NCBI RefSeq assembly: GCF_000717175.1
Contig: NZ_JNYD01000003.1
Coordinates: 310,001 to 374,000 of the forward strand
Reading direction: 5' to 3'
Length of the DNA: 64,000 nt
Source: Pseudonocardia autotrophica
GTDB taxonomy: Bacteria; Actinomycetota; Actinomycetes; Mycobacteriales; Pseudonocardiaceae
Below are positions 25,396 to 33,244 of this stretch, piece after piece (within the stretch, counting starts at the first letter, position 1; each line of letters begins with the position of its first letter). The notes below the pieces were generated by a model, which was not told the DNA's origin, ran no database searches, and worked only from the letters and a program-made list of their open reading frames with translations. The translations under genes and the position numbers were made by a program.

Positions 25396-26211
25396 CTAGG
25401 GGAAGTCGGTGACATAGCCCTGGGACCGAAGCCACGGAAGCAGCCGGTCCAACGCCTCCACCGTCCGGGCCCGGCTCCCGCCCCCGTCGTGCAGCAGGAT
25501 CACCGCGCCGGGGTGCAGGTGCTTCTCGACGTTCGCCAGGATCACGTCCGCGGCGGGCCGCTTCCAGTCCCGCGGGTCGATCGCCCACCCCAGCGGCTGC
25601 ATCCCCTGCGCCACGGCCGAGTCGAGGATCTGCCGGTCCCAGTTGCCGCCGGGCGCGCGGAAGTAGGTGACGGGGGTGCCCGGGACGCGCGCGGCGACGT
25701 CGCCGATCTCCGCGGTGATCGTCCTGGCGTCGCGGGAGGGGAGTCCCTCGTCGTGGGTGTGCGAGTGCGAGCAGATCCGCATCCCGGCGTTGACGACCTT
25801 CGCGACGACGTCCGGGTGCCGTGCCATCTGCGCGCCGACCATGCAGAACGTTCCCTTGGCGCCGTGCTTGAGCAGCACGTCGAGGATCTGCGGGGTCCAC
25901 TGCGGATCGGGGCCGTCGTCGAAGGTGAGCGCCACCCGCTTGTCCGCGGGCCCCGCGACCGGGAGGTCGGTGAGCACCACCGGCCGGGCCGTCGGCGCCG
26001 GGGGAGCCACGACGACCGGGGCGGGCTCCGGCTCGGGCGCCGCCACCTGCGTGCCGAGCGGCGCGATCAGGCCGAGCGCCAGCGCCGCGAGCAGTGCCGG
26101 CACCCGGTCCGCGGCTCTGCCGCGGAACATCCCCTCCGTCGTGCGGGGATCGGGGTGGGCGGGCCGGGTCAGGAGGCCGGATCCGCCGCGTCTCACCGGT
26201 GGCACGCCCAT
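25396..26211 (-). CDS. Secreted polysaccharide deacetylase (CE4/NodB fold)
   Basis: An N-terminal hydrophobic segment (ALLAALALGLIAPLG) and a Pro-rich linker precede a NodB homology domain with all expected motifs: TFDDGPDP (catalytic base and metal Asp), SHSHTHDEG (metal His pair), FRAPGGNWD, and LLHDGGGSRART at the end. It should deacetylate a wall polysaccharide such as peptidoglycan or chitin-like material outside the membrane. The start is ATG 26211 (GAGG five bases upstream); ATG 26130 gives a shorter signal sequence. It probably leads an operon with gadB. Confidence 0.88.
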   Translation of the reverse strand: MGVPPVRRGGSGLLTRPAHPDPRTTEGMFRGRAADRVPALLAALALGLIAPLGTQVAAPEPEPAPVVVAPPAPTARPVVLTDLPVAGPADKRVALTFDDGPDPQWTPQILDVLLKHGAKGTFCMVGAQMARHPDVVAKVVNAGMRICSHSHTHDEGLPSRDARTITAEIGDVAARVPGTPVTYFRAPGGNWDRQILDSAVAQGMQPLGWAIDPRDWKRPAADVILANVEKHLHPGAVILLHDGGGSRARTVEALDRLLPWLRSQGYVTDFP

Positions 26212-26321
26212 GGACGCCTCGACCGCCTCTCCCGGCTCGCCCGTCACGGGAGTTCGTTCGTACCCGAAGGAGCGACTCGAGGGCCGCGGACACGCCGGAC
26301 GACCAGCGGAACCCCGCCCGG

Positions 26322-27218
26322 TCAGCCCTGCCCGCCGCCTCGCTGCTCGCGGCGCAGCAGCCGGCGCAGCGCGGGCAGCACCCGCTCCACGGTCGACGGC
26401 CGGGTCAGCAGCGGACCGCGGGTGTGGCGGACCTCGGTCGGGATGACCACGCTCGCGCCGCCGGTCGCGGCGATCTCCAGTTCGAGGAAGCTCGGCGAGA
26501 ACGGGAGCGTCGAGAAGCCCGGCACGGCGCCCAGCCGGAGCTCCGCACCGGACCCGCCCTTGGTGTGCACGGCCGAGATGTGGTCGTAGTGGTATTCGAA
26601 GGTCGCGTTCTTCGCCCGCTTGCCGGTCACGACGTTCAGCTCGCAGGTCAGCACGGCGAGATGGTGGCGGCCCGGGCACAGGACGGCGACGGTGTACTCG
26701 CTGAACCGGCGGTGCCGGTCGTCGCCGAGGCGGTGGCGGGCCTTCAGGGTGGGCGCGATCAGCACGAGCGGGCCCTCCGGGTCGGTCATCCCGGGGTCCA
26801 CCACCTTGGGTCGGACGTCCTCGGCGTGCAGGTCGAGGTCGCTGTCCTCGAGCTCGAAGCGCTTCATCGCGTCGGCGGCGGTGGCGACGAGGTCCGCGTT
26901 CAGGGTCGCGTCGACCTGGTCGTCGGAGGCCTTCGGCTCGGCGCGGGAGTAGTCGAGGCGGTAGTTCCCCAGCCTGACCCAGCCCGGTACCAGCAGGGCA
27001 CCGATCGCGGCGACCGCTGCCAGGACGCCCAGCACCGGCAGGCCGGCCAGGGCGAGGGCGCCGGCGAGCACCAGCGCCACGACGCCGCCCTGCATCATCC
27101 GGATCGCCATGACCCGGTCCATCCGGTCCGGCGTCGGGACGAAGTACTTGCCGATCTTGTCCTTGCGCTCGTTCGGGTTGAGCGGCGCAGGCGTCGTCGG
27201 CACCCCCGTGGCGCTCAT
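26322..27218 (-). CDS. Conserved membrane protein of unknown function
   Basis: The 298-residue protein has two closely spaced membrane helices at about 39-80 (VVALVLAGALALAGLPVLGVLAAVAAIGALLV, read in parts), then a large soluble region, probably cytoplasmic, with a mixed beta pattern (YTVAVLCPGRHHLAVLTCEL, FEYHYDHISAVHT and FLELEIAATGGASVVIPTEV). No catalytic motif is recognised. It ends about 110 bp before the deacetylase start and points the same way. The 246 bp upstream hold no gene I can support. Confidence 0.75.
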   Translation of the reverse strand: MSATGVPTTPAPLNPNERKDKIGKYFVPTPDRMDRVMAIRMMQGGVVALVLAGALALAGLPVLGVLAAVAAIGALLVPGWVRLGNYRLDYSRAEPKASDDQVDATLNADLVATAADAMKRFELEDSDLDLHAEDVRPKVVDPGMTDPEGPLVLIAPTLKARHRLGDDRHRRFSEYTVAVLCPGRHHLAVLTCELNVVTGKRAKNATFEYHYDHISAVHTKGGSGAELRLGAVPGFSTLPFSPSFLELEIAATGGASVVIPTEVRHTRGPLLTRPSTVERVLPALRRLLRREQRGGGQG

Positions 27219-27464
27219 GGTCGTTCCCCCCTTGCGACCGGCGCCCTTCGCCGCCGGTCGATGAGGGGACTCGCTCCTCCGCGGCGTGATGTTGCGGGAT
27301 CACGGACATGATCACTCCGGTGGAGCAGAATCCCCAGCTCCAGGGGTGGAGCTGCCGGCGAACGGGTGCACTGCCGTCACGCCGTCCGCCCTTGTGTTGA
27401 CAGCACCTTGCGGCCCACAACATCCGGACGGGTGGTCCAGGCGCGGGCGCGCGGACGGCGGGGG

Positions 27465-27869
27465 TCAGGCGCCGCCGACCGCGACCGCCAGTCCGGTGGA
27501 TCCGCGGTCGCCGCGGAAGAGCCGGCTGGACCCGACGGCGATCCGGCCGACCAGCCCGTACTTGCGCGCGACGGCGCGGCGGACCCGGCGGGTGCCCTCG
27601 ACGTCGAGCAGCTCGGCGGTGCCCGGCACGGCCGGGCCGAGGGGCTTCCCGCGGCGGTCGCACTCGGCCAGCTCGACGGTCCCGGACCGGCGGATCCGCT
27701 TGACCTTGCCGGAGTCCGTCACGGTCCAGACGCCGAGCCGGCCGTCGTCCAGCCCGGCCGCCCAGACCGGCGTCGGGACGGGGGTGCCGTCCTTGCGGAA
27801 GGTCGTGAGCAGCAGGTACTGCGCGTCGGCGAGGCGCCGGGCCGAGGGCTCGCTCACGGGCCTGCTCAC
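27465..27869 (-). CDS. PPOX-class F420-dependent oxidoreductase
   Basis: The 134-residue protein begins VSRPVSEPSARRLADAQYLL and has the family motif TTFRKDGTPVPTPVWAAG, followed by KVKRIRRSGTVELAECDRRG. This split beta-barrel group includes F420-dependent reductases and biliverdin reductases of actinobacteria. The GTG start at 27869 overlaps the stop of the P450 gene by 4 nt, implying translational coupling and perhaps a shared substrate. The cofactor is inferred from family membership only. Confidence 0.85.
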   Translation of the reverse strand: MSRPVSEPSARRLADAQYLLLTTFRKDGTPVPTPVWAAGLDDGRLGVWTVTDSGKVKRIRRSGTVELAECDRRGKPLGPAVPGTAELLDVEGTRRVRRAVARKYGLVGRIAVGSSRLFRGDRGSTGLAVAVGGA

Positions 27870-29188
27870 GCCGGCACGCTCGCCCGGTGCAGCTCCACCG
27901 GCACGCTCTCGTAGCCGCGCAGCAGCTTGGTGCGGCGGCGCACCGGGGTGCCGGCCGGGCGCATCTCCGGGAAGCGGTCGACCAGGGCGCGCAGCGCGAC
28001 CTCGCCCTCCATCCGGGCCAGCGCGGCGCCGAGGCAGAAGTGGATGCCCTGCGAGAACGCGAGGTGCTTGTGCGCCTCCTCGCGCGTGACGTCGAAGCGG
28101 TGCGGGTCGGTGAACACCGCCGGGTCGCGGTTGGCGCCGCCGAGGTGCGTGATCACGAACGTGCCCCGCTTCACCGGGACGCCGCCGACCTCGGTGTCGC
28201 GCACCGCCACCCGCCCGGTCCGCTGCACCGGCGACTCGAAGCGCAGCATCTCGTCGATCGCGCCCGCCCAGCGCTCCGGCTCGGCGTTCAGCAGCTTCAT
28301 CTGGTCGGGGTGGTCGAGCAGCAGTGCGGCGCCGCTGCCGATGAGGTTCACGGTGGTCTCGAAGCCCGCGGCGAGCAGCAGCATGGCGATGCTGGACAGC
28401 TCGTCCTCGGAGAGGGAGCCGCCCTCGTCGTGCGCCGTGACCAGCGCGGACAGGATGTCCTCGCCGGGCTCGCGGCGGATCCTTCCGAAGTGGCCGAGCA
28501 TCCAGGCGTGCAGGGCGTCGATGTCGCGCTCGGAGCGGCGGAAGTCGGCGTACGAGAGCCCGGCGTCGAGCGACAGCGCGGCGCCCTCGCCCCACTCCAG
28601 GAACTGCTCCCGCATCGACAGCGGGGCGCCCAGCATCTCCGCGATCACGGTTGCGGGCAGCAGCGCGGCGAAGTCCCTGACCAGGTCCGCCCGCTCGCCC
28701 TTCGTGGCCATGGCATCGAGCAGCTCGGTCGCGATCTCCTCGGTGCGCGACCGCAGGGCCGCGACCTTCTTCGCGCTGAACGCCCTGGTCACGAGCTTGC
28801 GGTAGCGGGTGTGGTCCGGCGGGTCCGAGGCGAGCATCGACGGCGGCTGGGCCGGGCCGAGCGCCCACGAGCCGCCGATCGTCAGGGCCGCCCGGACGAT
28901 GCCGGGCAGGTTCTCGGGCATCCGGCCGCCGACGCCGAAGTCCGTGCTGCGCAGGACCTGGGTGCAGACGTCGTGGTCGACGGTCGCGTGGAACATGCCC
29001 GTGTCGACGAGCTTCCCGCGCGAGCGCAGCTCCTCGTAGAACGGGTACGGGTTCGCGACGACCTCGGGGTCGGTCATCAACCGCGCGCCCAGCTCCCCGG
29101 CCCGCACCTGGCGGCGGACCATGCGTCGCATCATCCCGTGCCGGAGTCCCCATCGGACCACCCGGCGCACGCCCCGTGAACCCGCCAT
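27866..29188 (-). CDS. Cytochrome P450
   Basis: The 440-residue protein is a soluble bacterial P450. It has the I-helix oxygen-binding motif LLAAGFETTVNL, the K-helix ExxR in IDEMLRFESPVQR, and the haem Cys ligand in FSQGIHFCLGAALARMEG. The N-terminus is unusually basic (RRVVRWGLRHGMMRRMVRRQVRAG), and ATG 29188 may not be the true start; ATGs at about 29130-29125 are alternatives. It is coupled to a PPOX oxidoreductase, but no ferredoxin gene is adjacent. The substrate is unknown. Confidence 0.93.
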   Translation of the reverse strand: MAGSRGVRRVVRWGLRHGMMRRMVRRQVRAGELGARLMTDPEVVANPYPFYEELRSRGKLVDTGMFHATVDHDVCTQVLRSTDFGVGGRMPENLPGIVRAALTIGGSWALGPAQPPSMLASDPPDHTRYRKLVTRAFSAKKVAALRSRTEEIATELLDAMATKGERADLVRDFAALLPATVIAEMLGAPLSMREQFLEWGEGAALSLDAGLSYADFRRSERDIDALHAWMLGHFGRIRREPGEDILSALVTAHDEGGSLSEDELSSIAMLLLAAGFETTVNLIGSGAALLLDHPDQMKLLNAEPERWAGAIDEMLRFESPVQRTGRVAVRDTEVGGVPVKRGTFVITHLGGANRDPAVFTDPHRFDVTREEAHKHLAFSQGIHFCLGAALARMEGEVALRALVDRFPEMRPAGTPVRRRTKLLRGYESVPVELHRASVPA

Positions 29189-29291
29189 GCCGACCTCCTC
29201 GCCGTCGTCACCCTCAACTTACCGCCGGTAACTTGTGCTGCCCAGGGTCGCGGCTCAGGGGATCCTCAGCGGTTCTGCTAGATCTGGTGGG

Positions 29292-30155
29292 GTGTCCCGC
29301 CTGCTCGCCGTCAGCGACCTGCACGTGCGCTATCCCGAGAACCGGGCGGTCGCCGAAGGGCTCACCGGGGATCCGGGGGACTGGCTGATCGTGGCCGGCG
29401 ACGTCGCGGAGCAGGTCGGCGACACCGTCGCGACGCTGGCCGACCTGGCCGCGCGGTTCGCGAAGGTGATCTGGGTGCCCGGCAACCACGAGCTGTGGAC
29501 GCGCACGAAGGACCCGGTCGACCTGCGCGGGGAGCACCGCTACCGGCACCTGGTGGAGCGGTGCCGGGAGCTCGGCGTGCTCACGCCCGAGGATCCGTTC
29601 CCGGTGTGGGAGGGGGAGGGCGGCCCGGTCGTCGTCGCCCCCTTGTTCCTGCTCTACGACTACTCGTTCCTGCCGGTGGGCACGACCACGAGCGAGGAGG
29701 GCCTGGCCGCGGCGTACAACGCGGGCGTGGTCTGCACGGACGAGCACCTGCTGTACTCCGAGCCGCACCCGTCGCGGGAGGCCTGGTGCGCCGCGCGCGT
29801 CGCCGAGACCCGACTCCGGCTCGACGCCCTCGACCCGGAACTGCCGACGATCCTCGTCAACCACTGGCCGCTGACCCGGCTGCCCACCGAGGTCCTGCGC
29901 TACCCGGAGTTCGCGCTGTGGTGCGGCACCACCGCCACCGCCGACTGGCACGTCCGCTACCGCGCGCAGGCCGTCGTCTACGGACACCTGCACATCCCGC
30001 GGGTGATCTACGAGGACGGCGTCCGCTTCGTGGAGGCCTCGCTCGGCTACCCGCGGGAGTGGCGGCCGCGGGAGGAGCGGCACGGCCATCCTGCCGACGT
30101 CCTGCCCCGCCAGGTCCTGCCCGTCCCCGCCGAGGACTTCGGCGTCCGCCGCTGA
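29292..30155 (+). CDS. Metallophosphoesterase
   Basis: The 287-residue protein begins LLAVSDLHVRYPENRAVAEG and has the calcineurin-like metal sites: SDLHV, IVAGDVAEQ, VPGNHELW, NHWPL and VYGHLHIPR. It should hydrolyse a phosphomonoester or diester with two metal ions; the substrate cannot be read. GTG 29292 is preferred over ATG 29235, because the conserved fold starts immediately after it. The gene converges on rpmE2 across a perfect 23-bp hairpin. Confidence 0.9.
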   Translation: MSRLLAVSDLHVRYPENRAVAEGLTGDPGDWLIVAGDVAEQVGDTVATLADLAARFAKVIWVPGNHELWTRTKDPVDLRGEHRYRHLVERCRELGVLTPEDPFPVWEGEGGPVVVAPLFLLYDYSFLPVGTTTSEEGLAAAYNAGVVCTDEHLLYSEPHPSREAWCAARVAETRLRLDALDPELPTILVNHWPLTRLPTEVLRYPEFALWCGTTATADWHVRYRAQAVVYGHLHIPRVIYEDGVRFVEASLGYPREWRPREERHGHPADVLPRQVLPVPAEDFGVRR

Positions 30156-30169
30156 GGGCCCCCGAGAAC

Positions 30170-30218
30170 GGCGAACGGCGCTCTCGCTCACCAGAGGTGA
30201 GCGAGAGCGCCGTTCGCC
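30170..30218. terminator. Perfect 23-bp bidirectional hairpin
   Basis: The arms at 30170-30192 and 30196-30218 are perfectly complementary around the 3-nt loop AGA. The element lies between the converging metallophosphoesterase and rpmE2 genes. Confidence 0.85.
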
Positions 30219-30224
30219 CGAGGT

Positions 30225-30473
30225 TCAGCGCCGGCGGCCGTAGCGCCGGTTGAACTTCTCGACCTGACCCGCCGAGTCGAGGACCCGGGCCGCACCCGTC
30301 CAGAACGGGTGCGAGTAGGAGCTCATGTCGACGCGGACGAGCGGGTAGGTCCGCCCGTCGCTCCACTCGATCGTCTCCCGCGAGGTCGCGGTCGACCGGG
30401 TGAGGAACGCGTCGCCCGTGCTCCGGTCCTGGTACACGACGGGCTCGTACGTGGGGTGGATGTTCGGTCGCAC
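30225..30473 (-). CDS. rpmE2: 50S ribosomal protein L31 type B (zinc-independent)
   Basis: The 82-residue protein reads (M)[15 protein letters not shown] at its start and [20 protein letters not shown] near its end, typical of type B L31. It has no Cys, so it lacks the zinc site of type A L31 and can replace it under zinc limitation. The GTG start at 30473 has GAGGAGGAC upstream. A palindrome at 30510-30524, between it and the divergent gene at 30541, resembles a Zur box, which fits the usual zinc control of this gene. Confidence 0.94.
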   Translation of the reverse strand: MRPNIHPTYEPVVYQDRSTGDAFLTRSTATSRETIEWSDGRTYPLVRVDMSSYSHPFWTGAARVLDSAGQVEKFNRRYGRRR

Positions 30474-30509
30474 GGTGTCCTCCTCGGCATGTCCTGCTAC
30501 GTTCACTGA

Positions 30510-30524
30510 TGATAACGGTTGTCG
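30510..30524. promoter_or_regulatory. Putative Zur binding site
   Basis: TGATAAC-G-GTTGTCG is an imperfect inverted repeat with half-sites TGATAAC and CGACAAC, set in an AT-rich patch inside very GC-rich sequence. It lies 36 bp upstream of rpmE2 and 16 bp upstream of the gene at 30541, so one repressor site could control both. The pattern resembles Fur-family (Zur) operators; the match is by eye. Confidence 0.6.
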
Positions 30525-30540
30525 TTTGCAGGAGATTCCC

Positions 30541-30870
30541 ATGGATCGCACCGGGTTCGTCGCCGTCCGCTGCACCGCCTGCGCCGCCCACCCGGCGCTC
30601 GACGACACGCTCCGCGAGGCGGTGCGGGGGAGCCGGGGCGGGATCCTCGTCCAGTCGCGGTGCGTTCTCGGGGAGGGGTGCGGCGGCGGGTTCGTCGTGG
30701 TCCAGCCGTGCGACGACGCGCGGCGCGCCACCCGGCCTGCCCTGCGGATCGGGCCGGTGCGCAGCACGGCCGACGTCGCCGCCGTCGCCAACTGGCTGCG
30801 TGCCGGGCGCCTCGACCCGCGCGACCTCCCGGCGCACCTGATCGCTCTGCCCGCGGCATCGGTCAACTGA
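30541..30870 (+). CDS. Small cysteine-rich protein, ferredoxin/thioredoxin-like
   Basis: The 109-residue protein has cysteines at 11, 14, 41, 47 and 57 ([26 protein letters not shown]), a pattern resembling thioredoxin-like 2Fe-2S proteins or a metal-binding protein. The ATG is preceded by CAGGAGATTCCC, and the Zur-like palindrome lies only 16 bp upstream, overlapping where a promoter should be. A role in zinc shortage is therefore plausible but inferred. I cannot assign an enzyme activity. Confidence 0.75.
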   Translation: MDRTGFVAVRCTACAAHPALDDTLREAVRGSRGGILVQSRCVLGEGCGGGFVVVQPCDDARRATRPALRIGPVRSTADVAAVANWLRAGRLDPRDLPAHLIALPAASVN

Positions 30871-30965
30871 GCCGGTCACAGACGACGCACAGGAGACGAA
30901 CAGGGACGCGACAGAGCGCCGAGGGACCCTCGTGGGGACAGATCGACGACCGCGAGGAGACCTCC

Positions 30966-33038
30966 GTGAGCACCGCGACACCGGTCCGCCCGCCGCGCCC
31001 CCCGCGCGCGCCCGACCCCGGGCGGCACCGCGCCGAGAGAGCTCACGGGGTCGCCCCGCCCGGCGCCCCCGGCCGGTTCCGACGGCGGGTGCGCGGCGCG
31101 GAGGGCGAGCCCCGCTGGTCCCGCCCGGCGCTGCTCGTCCTGCTGGCCGGCACGGCGGTCCTGTATCTCTGGAACCTCTCCGCCTCGGGCTGGGCCAACG
31201 ACTTCTACGCGGCCGCCGTCCAGGCCGGGACCCAGTCCTGGAAGGCCTGGCTGTTCGGGTCGCTCGACTCGGGCAACGCGATCACGGTCGACAAGCCGCC
31301 GGCCGCGCTGTGGGTCATGGTGGCCTCGGCGCGGATCTTCGGCTTCTCCTCGTGGAGCGTGCTGGTGCCGCAGGCGCTGATGGGCGTCGCGTCCGTCGGG
31401 CTGCTGCACGCGGCGGTGAAGCGGTGGGCCGGGCCGGCCGCGGGCCTGCTCGCGGGCGCGGCCCTGGCCCTCACCCCGGCTGCAGTGCTGATGTTCCGCT
31501 TCGACAACCCCGACGCGCTGCTGGTCCTGCTCCTGGTCACGGCCGCCTGGGCGGTCACGCGGGCGGTCGACGCGGCGTCGGTGAAGGCGTCGAGCTGGTG
31601 GCTGGTGGCCGCCGGGTCGGCCGTCGGGTTCGCCTTCCTCACGAAGATGGGCCAGGCGCTGCTGGTCGTGCCGGCCCTCGGCCTGGTGTACCTGGTCGCG
31701 GGCGCCCCGCAGCTGCGGACCCGGATCGTGCAGCTGCTCGGGGCGCTCGCCGCGATGGTCGTGTCCGCGGGCTGGTTCATCGCGCTGGTCGAGCTGTGGC
31801 CGGCGGACAGCCGGCCGTACATCGGCGGCTCCACCACGAACTCGCTGCTCGAGCTCGCCCTCGGCTACAACGGCCTCGGCCGCCTGCTGGGCGGGAGCGG
31901 CAACGGCGGCGGGGGCGGCGGCGGTGGCAACACCGGGTTCGGCGGGTCGGCCGGCATCACCCGGCTGTTCACCGGCGAGATCGCCTACGAGGTCTCCTGG
32001 CTGTTGCCCGCGGCGCTGATCCTGCTGCTCGCGGGCCTGTGGGTGACCCGCCGGGCGCCACGGACCGACCGCACCCGCGCCGGCCTGCTGCTCTGGGGCG
32101 GCTGGACGCTGGTCACCGGCGTGGTGTTCAGCTATATGAGCGGCACGATGCACCCGTACTACACGGTGGCGCTGGCCCCGGGGATCGCCGGTGTGCTGGC
32201 CGTCGGCGGGCGGGCGCTGTGGCAGCGGCGGGCGTCGGTGTGGGCGCGGGTCACCCTCGCGCTCGCGGTGGTCGCCACCGGTGCCTGGTCGTTCGCGCTG
32301 CTGGCCGCGAGCTCGGAGAGCTTCACCTGGCTGCGCTGGCCGGTCGCGGCGCTCGCCCTGGTCGGGGCGGTCGCCCTGGTGGCGGGCGGCCGGTGGCGGC
32401 GCGTGCTGCTGGTCGGGGTCACCGCGGCCGTGCTCTCCGGCCTCGCCGGCACGAGCGCCTACGCCGTCGCGACGGCGTCCGTCGCCCACACCGGCAGCAT
32501 CCCGTCGGTCGGGACCACCTCGAGCTCGTTCGGCTCGTCGGGCAGCGACGGCGTCGGTGGCCCGGGTGGCGGCACGCCGCCGGCGGCGTCGGGCACCGAC
32601 GGCGGCCAGGGCGTTCCGACCGGGATGCCCGACGGCGGGCAGGGCGGTAGCGCCGACCGCGGTCAGGGCGGCCCCGGCGGCGGCACGGGCGGCACGGGCG
32701 ACGCGACGAGCGCCGAGCTGACCGCGCTGCTCGGGTCGACCGACACGACCTGGTCCGCGGCGGTGTCGACCTCGCAGACCGCGGCCTCGCTGGAGCTGGC
32801 GTCGGGCACCGCGGTGATGTCGACCGGCGGCTGGGGCGGCTCCGACTCGGCGGTCACGCTGGTGCAGTTCCAGCAGGACGTCGCCGAGGGGAAGATCCAC
32901 TACTACGTCGGCGGCGGCCAGGGCGGCGGGCCCGGCGGGGCGTCGGACTCCACCAGCAGCCGGATCGCCGAGTGGGTGGCGGAGAACTTCACGGCCACCA
33001 CGGTCGGCGGCCAGACGGTCTACGACCTCACCACCTGA
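30966..33038 (+). CDS. GT39-type membrane glycosyltransferase with Gly-rich tail
   Basis: The 690-residue protein has a cytoplasmic Pro/Arg-rich start and about ten to twelve membrane helices, with a first outer loop carrying NDFYAAAVQAGTQSW and DSGNAITVDKPPAALW. These are typical of ArnT/PMT-related glycosyltransferases that use polyprenyl-phosphate sugars. A Gly run (GGGGGGGG) interrupts an outer loop near 310. After the last helix comes an extracytoplasmic Gly/Ser-rich region and a small C-terminal domain (about 575-690) present in YkcB-like members. Start GTG 30966 follows GAGGAGACC. The acceptor is unknown. Confidence 0.85.
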   Translation: MSTATPVRPPRPPRAPDPGRHRAERAHGVAPPGAPGRFRRRVRGAEGEPRWSRPALLVLLAGTAVLYLWNLSASGWANDFYAAAVQAGTQSWKAWLFGSLDSGNAITVDKPPAALWVMVASARIFGFSSWSVLVPQALMGVASVGLLHAAVKRWAGPAAGLLAGAALALTPAAVLMFRFDNPDALLVLLLVTAAWAVTRAVDAASVKASSWWLVAAGSAVGFAFLTKMGQALLVVPALGLVYLVAGAPQLRTRIVQLLGALAAMVVSAGWFIALVELWPADSRPYIGGSTTNSLLELALGYNGLGRLLGGSGNGGGGGGGGNTGFGGSAGITRLFTGEIAYEVSWLLPAALILLLAGLWVTRRAPRTDRTRAGLLLWGGWTLVTGVVFSYMSGTMHPYYTVALAPGIAGVLAVGGRALWQRRASVWARVTLALAVVATGAWSFALLAASSESFTWLRWPVAALALVGAVALVAGGRWRRVLLVGVTAAVLSGLAGTSAYAVATASVAHTGSIPSVGTTSSSFGSSGSDGVGGPGGGTPPAASGTDGGQGVPTGMPDGGQGGSADRGQGGPGGGTGGTGDATSAELTALLGSTDTTWSAAVSTSQTAASLELASGTAVMSTGGWGGSDSAVTLVQFQQDVAEGKIHYYVGGGQGGGPGGASDSTSSRIAEWVAENFTATTVGGQTVYDLTT

Positions 33039-33073
33039 CCCGCCGGAGCGCCTTTGCGCAGCTCAGGGCACGT

Positions 33074-33115
33074 CGTGAGCGGCAACTGACCCTCTAGGGG
33101 CAGTTGCCGCTCACG
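33074..33115. repeat. Palindromic element, copy 2 (also terminator-like)
   Basis: CGTGAGCGGCAACTG at 33074-33088 pairs perfectly with 33101-33115 around a centre containing CCCTCTAGGGG. It lies 36 bp after the GT39 stop and shares outer flanks and core with the element at 16624-16663, while the differing arm bases remain paired. Confidence 0.85.
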
Positions 33116-33244
33116 GGTACGTCAAGCCCCCGTCCGCGTGCGTCTCCCCACCGCGCGTCCCCTGTTCGCAGTATGGGCACCGCGGGTTCCGCGACCGCAT
33201 GATCTGGATCGGTACACGGACGCCGGACGAGGGGGAGCCCGCCG

